A DNA stretch of 64,000 nucleotides. Source: Solanum dulcamara (lineage: Eukaryota; Streptophyta; Magnoliopsida; Solanales; Solanaceae). Position numbers and translations under genes: made by a program. Positions 1-12,726 of this stretch are shown here, piece after piece; the first letter of the stretch is position 1, and each line of letters starts with the position of its first letter. Location of the stretch: positions 37,317,286 through 37,381,285 of the forward strand of contig NC_077245.1 in NCBI RefSeq assembly GCF_947179165.1. Reading direction: 5' to 3'. The notes under the pieces are model-generated. The model saw only the letters and a list, made by a program, of their open reading frames with translations. It searched no databases and was not told the DNA's origin.

Positions 1-20
1 TCTTTGCAATTTTCAGAAAA

Positions 21-1144
21 ATGGCTCCAAGAAGACCACCATTTCCAAGAGGAGAAAATGTTAATGAAGCCCAAAATCCCCTGGCTTCTCAAGACAATGG
101 TCCTCTACCGAACCAAGTGACTAATACGGAGTTCGGAATTGCTATCACTATGCTAGCCAGAGTGGTGACCAACCAAGGTGTCGTGGCTCCTTATAATGTT
201 CGTACTCCAGCCTTAAGACTAAGGGACTTTTCACGAATGAATCCTCCGGAGTTTTGAGGATCAAAGGTTGATGAGGCTCCTCAATTTTATTTATGAGGTC
301 TATAAGATAGTGAGTATTATGGGGGTGACTTCGGAAGAAAAGCAGAGTTGGCGGCTTACCAACTCAAAGGTATTTCTCAACTATGGTACACTCAATAAAA
401 GTCAGAGAGGGTGGATGAAGGTCCTGTCGAATGGGAAGCTTTCAAACTTGCTTTCCTTGATCACTTTTTCCCTCTTGAGTTAAGGTAGGCTAAAGTGTTG
501 GAGTTCATAAATCTTCGACAAGGAAATATGGGAATGAGGGACTATTCCCTCAAGTTTACTAAGCTATCCAAGTATGCTCCTTCAATGGTTGTTGATCCAC
601 ATGCCCGAATGAGTAAATCATATCTGGGGTATCCAACTTGGTTGTTAGGGAATATCGCACCACTATGCTTGTTAAGGAGATGGACATATCTCGTCTTATG
701 ACTTTTGTCGAGCAAATTGAAAGAGAAAAGCTCAAACAAATGAGTATGAGAGATTCTAAGAGGGTCCGGTGTAAAGGTGAGTTCTCCAATGCTAGGACCA
801 TTGGTAGAAGTGGACGCTCTCATCAAGACCAAAGATCGGGGAAGAGGTTTTCTAAGGATAGGGTGCCATACCCTAAAGATCAAGGTGAAGGAGGTGCAAA
901 TGCTAATAACACTTATATTCCAAGGTGTGCAAAGTGTGGAAAGCGTCATGGAGGAAGGTGCTTAATGGGAATGGATGCTTGCTATGGATGTGGCAAGATG
1001 GGCTATAAGCGATCCGAGTGCCCTCTTGTAGTCAACAAGTGTAGAGATGGTCGTCCTATAGAAGACCAAGTGCAACAAGGCACCCAAGCTCAACCTAAGG
1101 GTGGCAACCGCAACAACCGATTTTATGCTCTTTATGCTAGGTAA
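21..1144 (+). pseudogene. E1 gag, decayed
   Basis: Remnant of the capsid/nucleocapsid polyprotein. The start at 21 opens with MAPRR, a common opening for this gag family. The frame is broken by a stop after PPEF near 255, further stops and frame changes to about 485, and another frame change near 640-700. The capsid part is recognisable around 495-700 (EFINLRQGNMGMRDYSLKF). The nucleocapsid part lies in a different frame at 638-1144 and carries a CCHC knuckle (CYGCGKMGYKRSECP, about 980-1023) preceded by a second Cys cluster (CAKCGKRHGGRC). Gag packages the RNA in virus-like particles. This copy cannot give a full-length product. Confidence 0.85.
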
Positions 1145-1165
1145 GAGGTTGATGAGTTCCCCGAT

Positions 1166-4100
1166 GTGGTCACGGGTATGTTACGAGTTTTTAACCTTGA
1201 TGTATATGCATTGCATGATCCGGGTGCCAATTTGTCTTTTTTTACTCCTTACATTGCTATGAGGTTTGATGTGTGCTCCGAAGTGTTAATAAAACCTTTC
1301 TCGGTTTATACTCCCGCTGGTGGTTTGGTCTTAGCCAAGAGAGCTTATAGAAATTATCATGTATAGGTCTTGCACAAAGTTATTCCATGTGACCTTGTTG
1401 AACTTGATATGACTAATTTTGACATCATTCTCGGTATGGATTGGTTACATGCCGCTTATGCATCTATATATTGTAGAACTCATGTGGTTAAGTTTTATCT
1501 CCCTAATGAGCCTATTCTTGAATGGAAGGGAAATGATTCGGTGGTTAAGGGTCGATTTATCTCATGTATTAAGGCTCGGAAAATGATTTCCAAAGGGTGC
1601 ATTTCTCATATTGTGCGAGTTAGGGACATAGATTCCAAAACTCCTACTCTTGATTTGGTCCCTATAGTTAATGAGTTCTCCGATGTGTTTGCCAATGATT
1701 TGCCCGGCATTCCTCCCAAAGTGGAGATTGACTTTGGCATAAATCTCCTTCCCGATACCTAACCTATCTCTATTCCTCCTTACTGTATGGCTCCAGCAGA
1801 ACTTAAGGAGTTGAAAGAGCAATTGAAGGATTTGTTGGACAAGGGTTTTATAAGATCAAGTATTTCACCATGGGGTGCTCCCGTGTTATATTTTAGGAAG
1901 AAAAATGGGTCACTCCGAATGTGTATAGACTACTGGCAATTGAATAAGGTCACCATAAAGAACAAATATCCAATTTCAAGGATAGATGACTTGTTTGATC
2001 AATAACAAAGAGCAAGCTATTTTTCTAAGATTGACCTCCATTCCGATTATCATCAATTGAAGTTAAGGGAGTGTGATATTCCTAAGATGGCCTTTCGGAC
2101 AAGGTATGGTCATTTTGAATTTGTAGTAATGTCGTTTGGGTTGAAAAATGCTCCAGCTATATTCATGGATTTGATGAATCACATTTTCAAGCCATATTTG
2201 TATATGTTTGTAGTGGTGTTTATTGATGATATCTTAATTTACTCTCGGAATGAGGAAGATCATATGGGTCACTTCAGGATTGTGTTGCAAACATTGAGGG
2301 AAAATAAACTATTCGCTAAATTTAGTAAGTGTGAATTTTGGCTAAGAGAGGTTGTATTTCTTGGCCATGTGGTGTCCGGTGATGGGATTAAAGTAGATCC
2401 AAAGAAAATGGAGGCGGTTAAAAATTGCCTTAGACCATTATCTCCTTTAGACATTAGGAGTTTTTCGGGCTTAGCCGGATACTACAGAAGGTTTTTTGAA
2501 GGGTTCTCATCTATTGCTTCGCCTATAACTAAGTTGACACAAAAGAAGAAAAAATTCCAATTGTCGAAAGAATGTGAGAAAAGTTTCTAAATATTGAAAG
2601 ATCGTCTTACGTCAATTCCTATTTTGACATTGCCCGAAGATTCAGATAGGTTTGTTTTTTATTGTGATGTTTCACGTGTTGGTTTGGGTTGTGTGTTGAC
2701 GCAACATGGTAAGGTTATAGCCTATGTCTCTAGGAAACTTAAAGTACATGAAAGAAACTATCCAACCATGATCTTGAACTTGCGGCAGTTGTGTTTGCAT
2801 TGAAAATTTGGCGTCATTATCTTTATGGGGTGCAGGTTGATGTGTTTACGGACCACAGAAGCTTGCAATATGTGTTTAGTTAAAAGGATTTAAACCTTAG
2901 GCAAAGGAGGTAGATTGCACTCCTAAAAGATTATGACATGAGCGTATTCTACCATTCGCGTAGAAAATGATGTAGCCAATGCTCTTAGTCGGTTGTCTAT
3001 GGGTAGTGTCGCACATATTGAGGAAGGTAAAAGAGAATTGGTCAAAAAGGTCCATAGATTGGCACATTTCGGTGTGCATTTGGTTGATTCCGATGATGCA
3101 GGCATTCTTATACATAATGTTTTGGAATCATCTCTTGCGGCAGAAGTCAAGGCCCAGCAAGACAATGATCCAACTTTGGTTGAATTGAAAAAGTCGGTAT
3201 CCGAAAAGTACGTTGAGGCTTTCTCCCTAGGAGAAGATGGGGTACTACGTTACCAAGGTCGGTTGTGTGTTCCAAATGTTGATGGAATAAGAGAGTTGAT
3301 ATTAAATAAGGCCCATAGTTCTCGGTATTCAATTTATCTGGGATCCACCAAGATATATCGTAACTTGAGAGAAGTGTATTGGTGGAATGGCATGAAGAAG
3401 GAAATATCAAAATTCGTGGCTAAGTGTCCTAATTGCCAACAAGTGAAAGTTGAACATCAAAGGCCAGGAGGTCTAGCTCAAGAAATCGAAACTCCTACAT
3501 GGAAGTGGGAAGATGTATATATAGACTTTGCCATGGGTTTGCCTCGTACTAGAAGACAACATGATTCTATTTGGGTCATTATGGACCAAATTACCAAATT
3601 GGCACATTTTCTATCAGTTAAAACTTCTTATGGTGCCGAATACTATGCTAAGTTGTACATTCGTGAACTTGTGAAACTTTATGGTATTCTTTTGTCGATT
3701 ATATCAGATAGAGGTACTCAATTTAGTTCATATTTTTGGAAGTCATTTCTAAAAGGTCTTGCCACTAAAGTCAAGCTAAGTACTGCTTTTCATCCTCAAA
3801 CCGATGGGCAAGCCCAGAGAATAATTCAAACCTTGGAGGATATGTTAAAGACGTGTGTGATTGACCTTAGAGGAAATTGGGATGACCATTTGCCATTGAT
3901 TGAGTTTGCCTACAATAATAGTTATCACTCTAGCATCCAAATGGCTCATTTTGAAGCCTTGTACGGGAGAAGATATAGGTCTCTAGTAGGGGGGTTCGAA
4001 GTTGGTTAGATGGCATTGATTGGTCTAGATTTGGTAATTGATGCAATGGAGAATGTAAGGTTCATAAAAAAAGATTGAAAACGGCTCAAAGTCGTCAAAA

Positions 4101-4571
4101 GTAATATTCGAACACTAGGAGGAGAGAGCTTGAATTTGATGTGGATGATATGGTGTATTTGAAGATTTCACCTATAAAAGGGGTAATGCGGTTTGGTAAG
4201 AAAGGGAAGTTGAGCCCTAGATATAAAGGACCGTATAGGATATTGAAGCACATTGGCAAGGTAGCATATGAATTAGACTTGCCACTTGAGTTGGCTTTGA
4301 TTTATCCGATATTTCATGTGTCGATGTTGAGGAAGTTTGTGGGTAATCCAAATTCAATTATACCGAGGGAGAATGTGAGTATTGAAGAGAATTTGACTTA
4401 TGAGGAGGTCTCGATTGAAATTTTAGACCGACAAGTGAAGAGGCTAAGAAATAAAGACATTGCATCTGTCAAAGTGTTATGAAGGAATCAACAAGTAGAG
4501 AGTTCTACGTGGGAAGCAGAATCGGACATGATGAAGTGATATCCTTATCTCTTTCCTTTCACTCAAGCCTA
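1166..4571 (+). pseudogene. E1 pol (PR-RT-RH-INT), decayed
   Basis: Successive pieces are: protease with a DPGA active-site motif in place of the usual DTGA or DSGA (about 1215) and a second protease landmark [10 protein letters not shown] (about 1420); RT at 1787-2590 with the catalytic FIDD box at 2219-2230; RNase H from about 2594 ([15 protein letters not shown]); integrase at 2993-4009 with the zinc-binding HHCC region (CPNCQQ) and the catalytic core around DRGTQF and HPQTDGQ; and a tail at 4141-4560 ending in a chromodomain-like segment. In-frame stops interrupt at about 1363, 1760, 2003, 2588, 2881, 4007 and 4480, with at least one frame change near 2960-2990. A coherent domain order with dispersed lesions indicates decay in place. 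Confidence 0.9.
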
Positions 4572-4816
4572 AAAGTATTAAGTTGCTTATGATCAAATCG
4601 ATTAAACTCTTATGCTTCAGTTCCATATGTCATTCATATGCATGCATGATTCATGAAAAATGATTTCTCTCAAGGACTAAGTTTTACTTTAAGTATGAAG
4701 GTTACACGTTCAATGTATTCTTTTTCAAAGTGTCCTCATGTCCATGTCGGGTTTCTAAATCCCTTTTTTATGTCTTTCCTGTATTAGTTGAATCTCATTC
4801 GTGGATGAATGTTCCC

Positions 4817-4829
4817 AAGGGGGAGATAT
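4817..4829 (+). other. E1 polypurine tract
   Basis: The purine run AAGGGGGAGATAT lies directly against the start of the 3' LTR, the expected place for the plus-strand DNA primer. The stretch 4572-4816 between the end of pol and this tract shows no gene. Confidence 0.75.
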
Positions 4830-6913
4830 TGTAACATCCCTCAAATAGGCCGCTCATGTAACGTATTATCCTTAATCTTTTTAGAAAATTCGAGTTCGAA
4901 ATATTGATCAGGGGGTCAAAACCTGTGGGAAAACGATCTCGGTAGATTTTTAGGACCCGTAGAACGGAAGAAGGATTTTTGAAGTATCCACAAAATAGTG
5001 TGGTCCGCGACAGGACCGTATTGCGGACCTGGGGAAAGTTTTCCGTCCAAGTAATCCGCGACAGGACCGCATCACGGACCTAGGAAGTAGTTTTGGCCAA
5101 AATTAAGTTTTTTTTTTTGGGGGGGGGGGGGTATTTTAGACTTTTCCCAAATTATTAATTAATGAGCCTAGATATTTTTAGGACCTAATTCAACTTTATA
5201 AATTAACCTAAACCTTTAATTCTATTCATTCTTCTACAATTCATCAATCAAATATTTCTCTCTCTACAAAAAGACTCTCAAGGGTTTCCATTGAAGACTT
5301 CAAGAAAATTCACTCAATTTCTCCATCAAAATTCTCAAGGTCTACCAAATTAATTGGTGTTTTCACTCAAGGTATATGGGTATTGATTCATGAATCCTTT
5401 CATCCATGAAGCCCAATCAATTTCTCAAGGTTTTCTATCAAATTAAAGTATGATATTTTATGGATTTTGTGATCTCTATTTCAATTTCATGAATTTTGAT
5501 TTAAAATAGGATCATGAGTCTATTTTGATATAAATAGATGGTTATTGAATTAAATTAAAGAGTTTTCCCATGAATTCTCCTATTTTGATTTGTAGGGTTC
5601 ATGATGTAAAATATGGATATTTTCAATTATACTTCTAAATTATATTATCTATATGAATTATGTATGGGCTGATATAAAGTTTATGATCATGCATGTTTTA
5701 AAGTTTATTTCATGATTTTTAAGTAAATTGATCATGCATTCATGCCATACCCTAATTTCAGGTTCAATCTATAGTCATGAATTTTTAAAGTATATGAATT
5801 ATGACTATGTATTTCTATTATGATCATGAATTATAAGTATATTTCAAATTATGCTTTTTCATGCAAATTATGAAGTAAGGTGACCTAAGGCCTAACGATA
5901 CGAATTATGCAAAAATAATTGTAATGATGAAAGGACAATTCTCACATTACTAGTAAGTTATGAAAATGAGCTACTCTATGATTTTCAGCCTATAATCATG
6001 GCTATGTTATATGAAATTATGATCTTATGTTATGTATGTATTCCGTGGGATTTGACTTAGCATCGAATGTGGACTTGAGGTGGGGGCTCGAAGCAAGGGG
6101 TTCTTATATAAAGTCTCTTGTCTCATAACTACGTGCCACTGTAGGATTGCCTTTATGGCCTAGCTAGTGGATCCAAAAATAGCACATATTCATGATTAGG
6201 AGTTTACCTTGGCAAAGTAGCCTCCCCCTTCTCGATGTGGGGATCATCGGATTCCATCTTATAGCTCGCATGGTCTTATTGTCGGTTATGGTTCCTATCC
6301 CATATATGTATGATTTCTTAAATATGTTATGATTTTAAACTTATATTTTTAAATGCTTTGGTCAATATGATTTTCTTATGACTTTACGTATTCCAACTTT
6401 TCATGTGTTTTACTTGACCTTTGCATTCCATAATTTATGTTGCATGTCACGCCCTCATACTTAGTACATTCCAACATACTAATGCATACTTTTTGCCTAT
6501 ATTGTCTTATAATGTAGGGATTGAGGTTGAAGATCCTAATCATCTACGTAACTAGTAGGCGTTCTCCATCCGACGGTGTTATGGTGAGTCCTTATTGATC
6601 GGGGACTAGTTTCAAGTTACTTACTTTTTTTTGTCAAAAGACTTTCACTTATGCTGTGTATTGAGGGTGAGCTAAGGATATGTCTTATCCCGCGCTCTTA
6701 CTCATGTTTAGAGGTATCTCGTTGGACATATGTTTGAGTCTATGTTGTCATAATACATTTTCAGATATCTATTCATGTTTTAGACTCTCATATGAAGTTT
6801 CCGCTTTTATATTTTATCTTATGTATGCTTATGATATGTACAAGAGGCTTGGTTGGAGCCTTTCGGGGATTCGATCGCCGTGTTATGACTATGCCCTAGG
6901 CCGGGTCATGACA
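4830..6913 (+). repeat. E1 3' LTR (about 2.1 kb)
   Basis: Begins TGTAACATCCC right after the polypurine tract and ends in GGGTCATGACA, so it is bounded by TG and CA. No second LTR is in the window for comparison, so the right edge is inferred from this ending and from the change of sequence type at 6914. It holds two copies of an inverted GGTCCGC/GCGGACC-type motif (5002-5029 and 5054-5080), a homopolymer junction of about 11 T and 13 G (about 5108-5131), and a possible TATA sequence near 5195 followed by a pyrimidine-rich leader. Open reading frames inside it are short and not convincing. Confidence 0.7.
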
Positions 6914-9816
6914 GAAGATCCAATAAAGATCATGAAATTAGGGCTTTTAATTGAAGAAATCATACGAGAATTTGAGAAGAAATCTTTGTGATTCCATAGG
7001 TGAAAGGTACCCATGGATGAAAACTCACATACCTTAATCTTTGTGAGTCCTAAATTCAAGAGAATGGAAGCTTGACCTTGAAGAAATCCTTTGAATTGCT
7101 TGAGGGAGAAGAAGACTCTTGAGAGGAAATTGGGAGAAAAGACTTTTGGATTTTTGGGAATTATGTGAGAATGAGAGGGTTAAGGGTACTTGGGTTAGCT
7201 AATAGGTAAGAATCTAGTCTCAAAAACCGTCCACATTTATTAATGAAAATATAGGGAATGACCAAAATTACCCTCACTTAAAACTGAATCCGGATCCCAG
7301 GAAGGACCCCTACCACGGCCCGTGAAGGTTAATATAAGCCGTACTCAGGGTCGTGGTGATGGACTTCAAATTTTGGAAAATAATAGTTTTGAAAAGGGTG
7401 GCACCACGAGGCCCACCACAGTTCATGATGAAAAATATGGCTCGTAGTGGTATGGATGTGATCCTAGACTTGGAGTGAAATCTGAGGGTCTCTAAGGGTC
7501 ACCACAGAGGGCACCACAGCTCGAGGTGCTCATCATGAGTTATGGTCCCTGTCGTGGACCTCTCCCTGCAGATTTTGAGACTGAACTTCCACCATGGTAG
7601 CACACCATGAACCGTGGTGGAGAACATGGCCCATGATGGCCTTCGTGATCATCACCAGTTGCCAAAAGCTGAGTTTTCAGAAATTTCCTCTTTTGAACCT
7701 CATTTTTTGATTTTCCAACTTCTAGGATCTTACAAGTTCCAAACTCTAGCAGTTGCAGTGTTACCATTAAGTTTGACTAGGGACACAATCTCTCGATTGG
7801 CTTAAGAAGTCATAGCTTAGGCTATCACTTGAAAAGCATCCCTAAACTCAACATGAGAAACCTATTCAGCCAAAGGGTATGTAGGGGTTGGACATGTTTG
7901 TTGCTCTTTATTATGCTCCCTTCTTGTAACACCTCAAAAGATGGAAAGTTGAGTTATAAAGAAAATGCAGAAAAAGTTGTCGGTACCAAGTTTGTACGAG
8001 GCCATAAACGGATGTATAAGGTTATACGGTCCATAGAGGTTGTCATAGATAAATCTGGGAAAAAGTAAAATTTAAGTGAAGTCCTACGGAGGTTGTGTGG
8101 TCCGTATAAGCTTCTACGGACCATAGATTTGGTCATAGATGAGCTTCATATAGTTGAAGAGTAAAAGTTGGTAGGACGGACGTGTACACAGATCGTGGTT
8201 AGTTCTATGGACCCTAGAAGGGTCCGTTGACCACACCACTACACTTGAGAGAAATTTTGGTTAAGAAAGGTACTATGGGAGGTTTGTACCTCTCGTGTAA
8301 GGTTCCATGGACCATAGACCTAACCATAGAAAAAGGTTTTGAAAGATGAAATTTGGGATTTGTACCGGACGAGAGGATATACGGTCTGTAAGTATGAAAA
8401 TAAAAAGATGGCATAGGTGGTTTTGCCCTCGAATTATTAGGACTCACCAAAGAAAGTAACACCAAGTGGAACCTATACTAGCCACGAGAAGGGGAAGGAG
8501 CGTCATGACCTATATTATGAAACAATATAGGCAAAAGAGTATGCATCAGTACTATAGGATGTACTGAGTATGGAGAATATGCAATGCATAATGTGAATCA
8601 TAATAATGCAATGACCAAGCTAAACATAGTTAAAACTTTTAAAAGCATCATTTGAATCATAAAACATGGTCAATGCAATCTCATAAGAAATTCATCAAGT
8701 AGACATAGCATAGAGGAGTTATAAAATTTTGTGAGAGATATGTTAACCAACATAAACCATGAGATTTATATCATTGAGTCAAGTGCCTTTCCCATACCAA
8801 AAAAAGGTTGTCCCGCTTGCCAAGGTAAGTACCATTTACATGAGCAATTTGTGGATCCATTAGCTTAAGCTCACATGATTCATTTAGGACATCCTACAGT
8901 GGCACATAGTTATGGAATCTAGGTGATTGCTCCCAGCCCACTCGGTGCTAAGTATACTCTCAAAAAGAATACAAATCATAATCATAGCATAGTCATGAAA
9001 AATGGTAATAAGCTTATAAGACCAAATTCATCATAGATACCTTGAAAATTATAAGAAAATCTCCTTAAACCATATCATCAACCTCGACCCAATCATGTCA
9101 TAAGAGATACTTAATTAAAAGCATCTAGATCATGATAATCTTTTCACATAAAATCACACTTAACTTAAAGTGGTTAAATCATGAAAAACCTTCATGATGA
9201 GATTACTTCCCTTTCAGAGCAAATCTTAGTTCCATAAAACAACATTGATATTTTATCTTAAAGCATCCTTGAAATTATAGTTCATAAATTTATGATGCAT
9301 GAAGAATCTCATATTATAGTTCATAGTCATAAAATAGACATAATGTATGGGTTCATGTAAAACTTCTTAAAATCATGTAATTACCATCACTTCATACATA
9401 ATAAGATCATTAAAATTATGTTAAAGAATAATTGAATGAACCCAATGCTAAATCATCAAAACCCTAGAACAACTGGATTGAAATTTATAGAAAAAGAAGA
9501 GAAATCTTTGGGATTCCATGGATGGCCGGAAGAGGATCCATGATGAAATTGCCACATACCTCATTGAATTCTTGCTTGAAACTTGAGAGGAGACTTGACT
9601 CTCTTTGAATATCCTAGCTAGTTGGAGAAGAAGATACTTGGAGAGAACCCCTTAATGCCTTGGAGAAATTATAGGGATTTTGAGGGAATGGGGGAAGTTT
9701 GAAAAGTTTGGGTAGATATAAGGCGTGCAAATTATCCCAAAATGATTCAGTTTAGGATTAAAATAATGGATAAAGACCAAAATGTCCCTGACTTGAAAAT
9801 TGCCAAAGTGTCCTAC
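6914..9816 (-). repeat. Old LTR-derived mosaic, mostly minus-strand
   Basis: No gene is supported. Read on the minus strand, 6914-7300 resembles the E1 LTR leader (a segment about a patient run of 'ccatgg/ttcatcc'-type sequence followed by A/T-rich leader), and 8480-9816 resembles the later part of the same LTR type (the block with GTACTGAGTATG- and TTGCCTATATTG-like sequence). Clusters of short inverted motifs occur at about 7300-7640 (CCACGG/CCGTGG type) and 7980-8330 (ACGGTCC/GGACCGT type). A TGTAACACCTC sequence at about 7925 looks like another LTR start in plus orientation, so more than one fragment is joined here. E2 is inserted at 9817 and the host LTR resumes at 18619. Confidence 0.55.
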
Positions 9817-12726
9817 TATCACGACCCACTCCGTAGGCCGTGACTAGTGCCCGAGTTGGACACCCATACGTACCCTTAGCCCCACTTAGCGTGTTAACAG
9901 AATAAACAAATGTAGAAATCAAATGAGGATGCTAGAGAGTATACAGAAGCAGATGTAGCACACGAAGGCCGTTAAGGTCGTCACGGAACATAAAAGTCCA
10001 AAACATATATAGAACCCACAATTACATATCTACAGAGCTCTATATAATGATAGCATAATCATATGACAGGAAAGGGCCCCCGTCGTACCCTTAACCAATA
10101 TGTACAAATATACAATAGAAAAGTTAGTAACAAAATAGGGCTCGGACAAAGGAGCACTGCCAACCAACAGGGTGGATTTCCTAAGCAAGTAGATCAGCAA
10201 ATCGAGCGTCTGTACTTGTGGGCATGTAACGCAGCCCCCGAAGAAAGGGGGTCAGTACGGACAACATACCGAGTATGTAAAGCACGGACTGTAATAGCTA
10301 AAGCCGTTACAAGAATAGAAGGTGTAAAAATGAGCAAAATATCCCGAATATCAAAATATTTTTCATAACTACAGATAATGTATGCAGAAAAATATATGCC
10401 ATATTCGGCCCCATTATGGGACTCGGTGAATAAATCGTGGTCGCTGCCCCGTCACTGGCACCATAGTACATCATAACTCTAGAGTAGGAAACATCTCCAT
10501 AATAAATCATATCATATCAGATGGTCATATCAGATTATATCATATCATATGTGTACATGGCATATCATAACTTCACAAATCAAACCCATATACAGGGCGT
10601 ACCTGCCCCCTCACGTTGGGGCATGGCGAACGATGCATAAAAGTATGCACGATAACAAAACCTGACCCGGGTTCAATGAAGGAAGCATTGAGGCATCCAC
10701 GAGTGGAGTAGTGAGAAACTAAATGCACTTTAAATCATTTTTGAGACTCGATGGAGTTAACAAAATGAGCTATTATTCAAAAATCAAGACAAGAGTAGTA
10801 TCAAGTACCTTTTGAATATGACTATGAGTTATATCCAAATAGAACTTTTTGGAATCATATATACGTATCTAGGCACGATAAAATATCCTTTGGAAAATTA
10901 AGAAGTTGGCCATCCTAGCGGCTCTACGAATAACAACTTCCTTGGAATCATATAAAAGTCATATACTTGTTTCATAAAAATCATTCCAAAAAGGAATATT
11001 AGCTTTATATACTTATGTCAAAACATTCCAGGAGAAAGAACGGTTAGCTTTACATACTTATGCCAAAGACATGCCAAAAGAAGGAACGGTTAGCTTTACA
11101 TACCTCTTACGGATTACTCCTAATACGTTCGCCTCGTCGTCTCTTGAACCTATTTAACATGAAAGTAATACTATGGTTAATGATCTTTCACTTTCCAATT
11201 TCAACTCTACAACCAAGTCTCCATAGAGATCATTTCTTTATCCATTTCCCTCGACTAGTTCATTACTAGTTCCTAAGTTACTGAAAATCGGACAGCATCT
11301 CTCCTATAACTTCAACATCCCCGAGATTTCAACTTGGCCACCATGTCAACAACCATACAAAAAACAACAAACAACATCATATATACAAGTAAATCACTTC
11401 AACATTACTTAATACAACTCCAAACCACTAGCTCAAAACTATGATATCAAATTAGAGTTTTTTTTAACCTTTATTTCATAAAATCTTTTACCATATGAAA
11501 TGGAGGGAACCAGAAGAACCCACACCCTTTTTGATTACTTTCTAGCCCTAAAACATGCAATTAAACCATCCCCAACCTGCAGCACCACAACAACAACACA
11601 CTACTCGACTTCGATTTACCTACTATGACTTTAATTTAATTTGTTTCTAACGTCAAGCATCCTTATACACTTTTTACACTTCCAGACTCACTTAAGACAT
11701 GTAATATACCCCATAACAATATCATAAACTTTAATTTGAAATAAAAAGACTTACCTTGCCCAAAACTCGCCAAAACTCGCCTTGGAAGCTTTTTTAGCGC
11801 GACTGAAACTTTGTGGTTGTTTATTGTCCGTTTGGAGATTCTCCAAACCATAAATTTATATTAATAACACCTTCATACCTTCGTGGTATACTCTATATAA
11901 TTAATTCATGGAACGGAATCGGAGAACTTACTCTTTTTTCCTCCCAAAACCATAGCTCTTTCTTCTCTCTAGCTTAAGTTTCTTTTCTCTTCTTTTTTTC
12001 TAGAACTTTCTTGGAGATAAGATGACTTATAGGATAAATATGAACATAAATTCATAAATTATATATATATATATATAGGCCACTTTAGGAGGGGACACAT
12101 GTCATCCCCTAAGTGGTGACACATGTCAAGCCCTAAGTGGTGACACGGGTTTAGCCCTCATTGGGCCAACACATCTCTTCCTCCAATCACGGGCTGCTAC
12201 GTGGAATGTAGGGGTCCACCACCCTTGCTCCAGTTGTTGCCACATGTAACTCTCTCATGCTGCCATGTGGCACTCTCTCATGCTTCCACATGGCACTCTC
12301 TTTTCCCTCTCGTGGGTTCGTAATTTCATCTTACTTTATGAATCTATATAATCCTTGCTATGTAAGCTTGGTATGTACTCAAGTAGCTTAAGTGTGCAAG
12401 ATTTCCAAGCTGGTAGCTTACGTAAATAAGTCGAGTCCTACGACTCATTGTTCGGTCTCCAACTTCTTCTGAATTCTTATAACTCTATTTCCAATCTTCT
12501 CTACTATAGGGTATCGCATTCTCCTTTCCTTAGAGTTGTTTGATAGCGTTATAGATTAACCGGCTCACATGTTAACTCTTAAGAAGTGTAAGAGTTCTTA
12601 ATAAGTCTTAAGAAGCTTTTAGAAGCTTTAAGAAACTTTAGGAAACCTTAAGAAACTTAAGAAGTTGAAGACTCTTTCAAAAAACTTAAGAACGCGTTCC
12701 AAGGTACAAAAGTATGGGGTGTAACA
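9817..12726 (-). repeat. E2 3' LTR (left copy, about 2.9 kb)
   Basis: Aligns by eye with 15708-18613 over its full length. On the plus strand it begins TATCACGACCC and ends GGGTGTAACA. It holds, in plus-strand order, a degenerate tandem repeat of about 44 bp around 10990-11110 (GGTTAGCTTTACATAC repeated), a TA tract of about 18 bp at 12060-12077, and ACACATGTC/CCACATGG-type boxes at 12090-12300, which lie upstream of the TA tract when read on the element's own strand. Ends of nearby reading frames do not match any gene. Confidence 0.88.

Larger units (their letters stand above)
1..6913 (+). mobile_element. E1: Ty3/gypsy LTR retrotransposon, 5' end outside window
   Basis: Plus-strand element in the order gag, protease, reverse transcriptase, RNase H, integrase, tail domain, polypurine tract, 3' LTR. 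Integrase downstream of RT and RNase H is the Ty3/gypsy order. The tail after the integrase resembles the degenerate chromodomain-like end of plant Tekay/Del-type elements; that clade assignment is inference. The window opens about 20 bases before the gag start, so the 5' LTR, primer binding site and left target-site duplication cannot be seen. Many stops and frameshifts make it non-autonomous and fairly old. It abuts older LTR-derived sequence at 6914, so it probably inserted into that. Confidence 0.9.

Noticed and set aside
6680..6991. 103-aa plus-strand frame across the E1 LTR end
   Set aside because: Crosses the inferred LTR boundary and has no domain.
7829..8068. 79-aa frame in LTR-derived sequence
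   Set aside because: Covers the inverted-motif array and has no protein similarity known to me.
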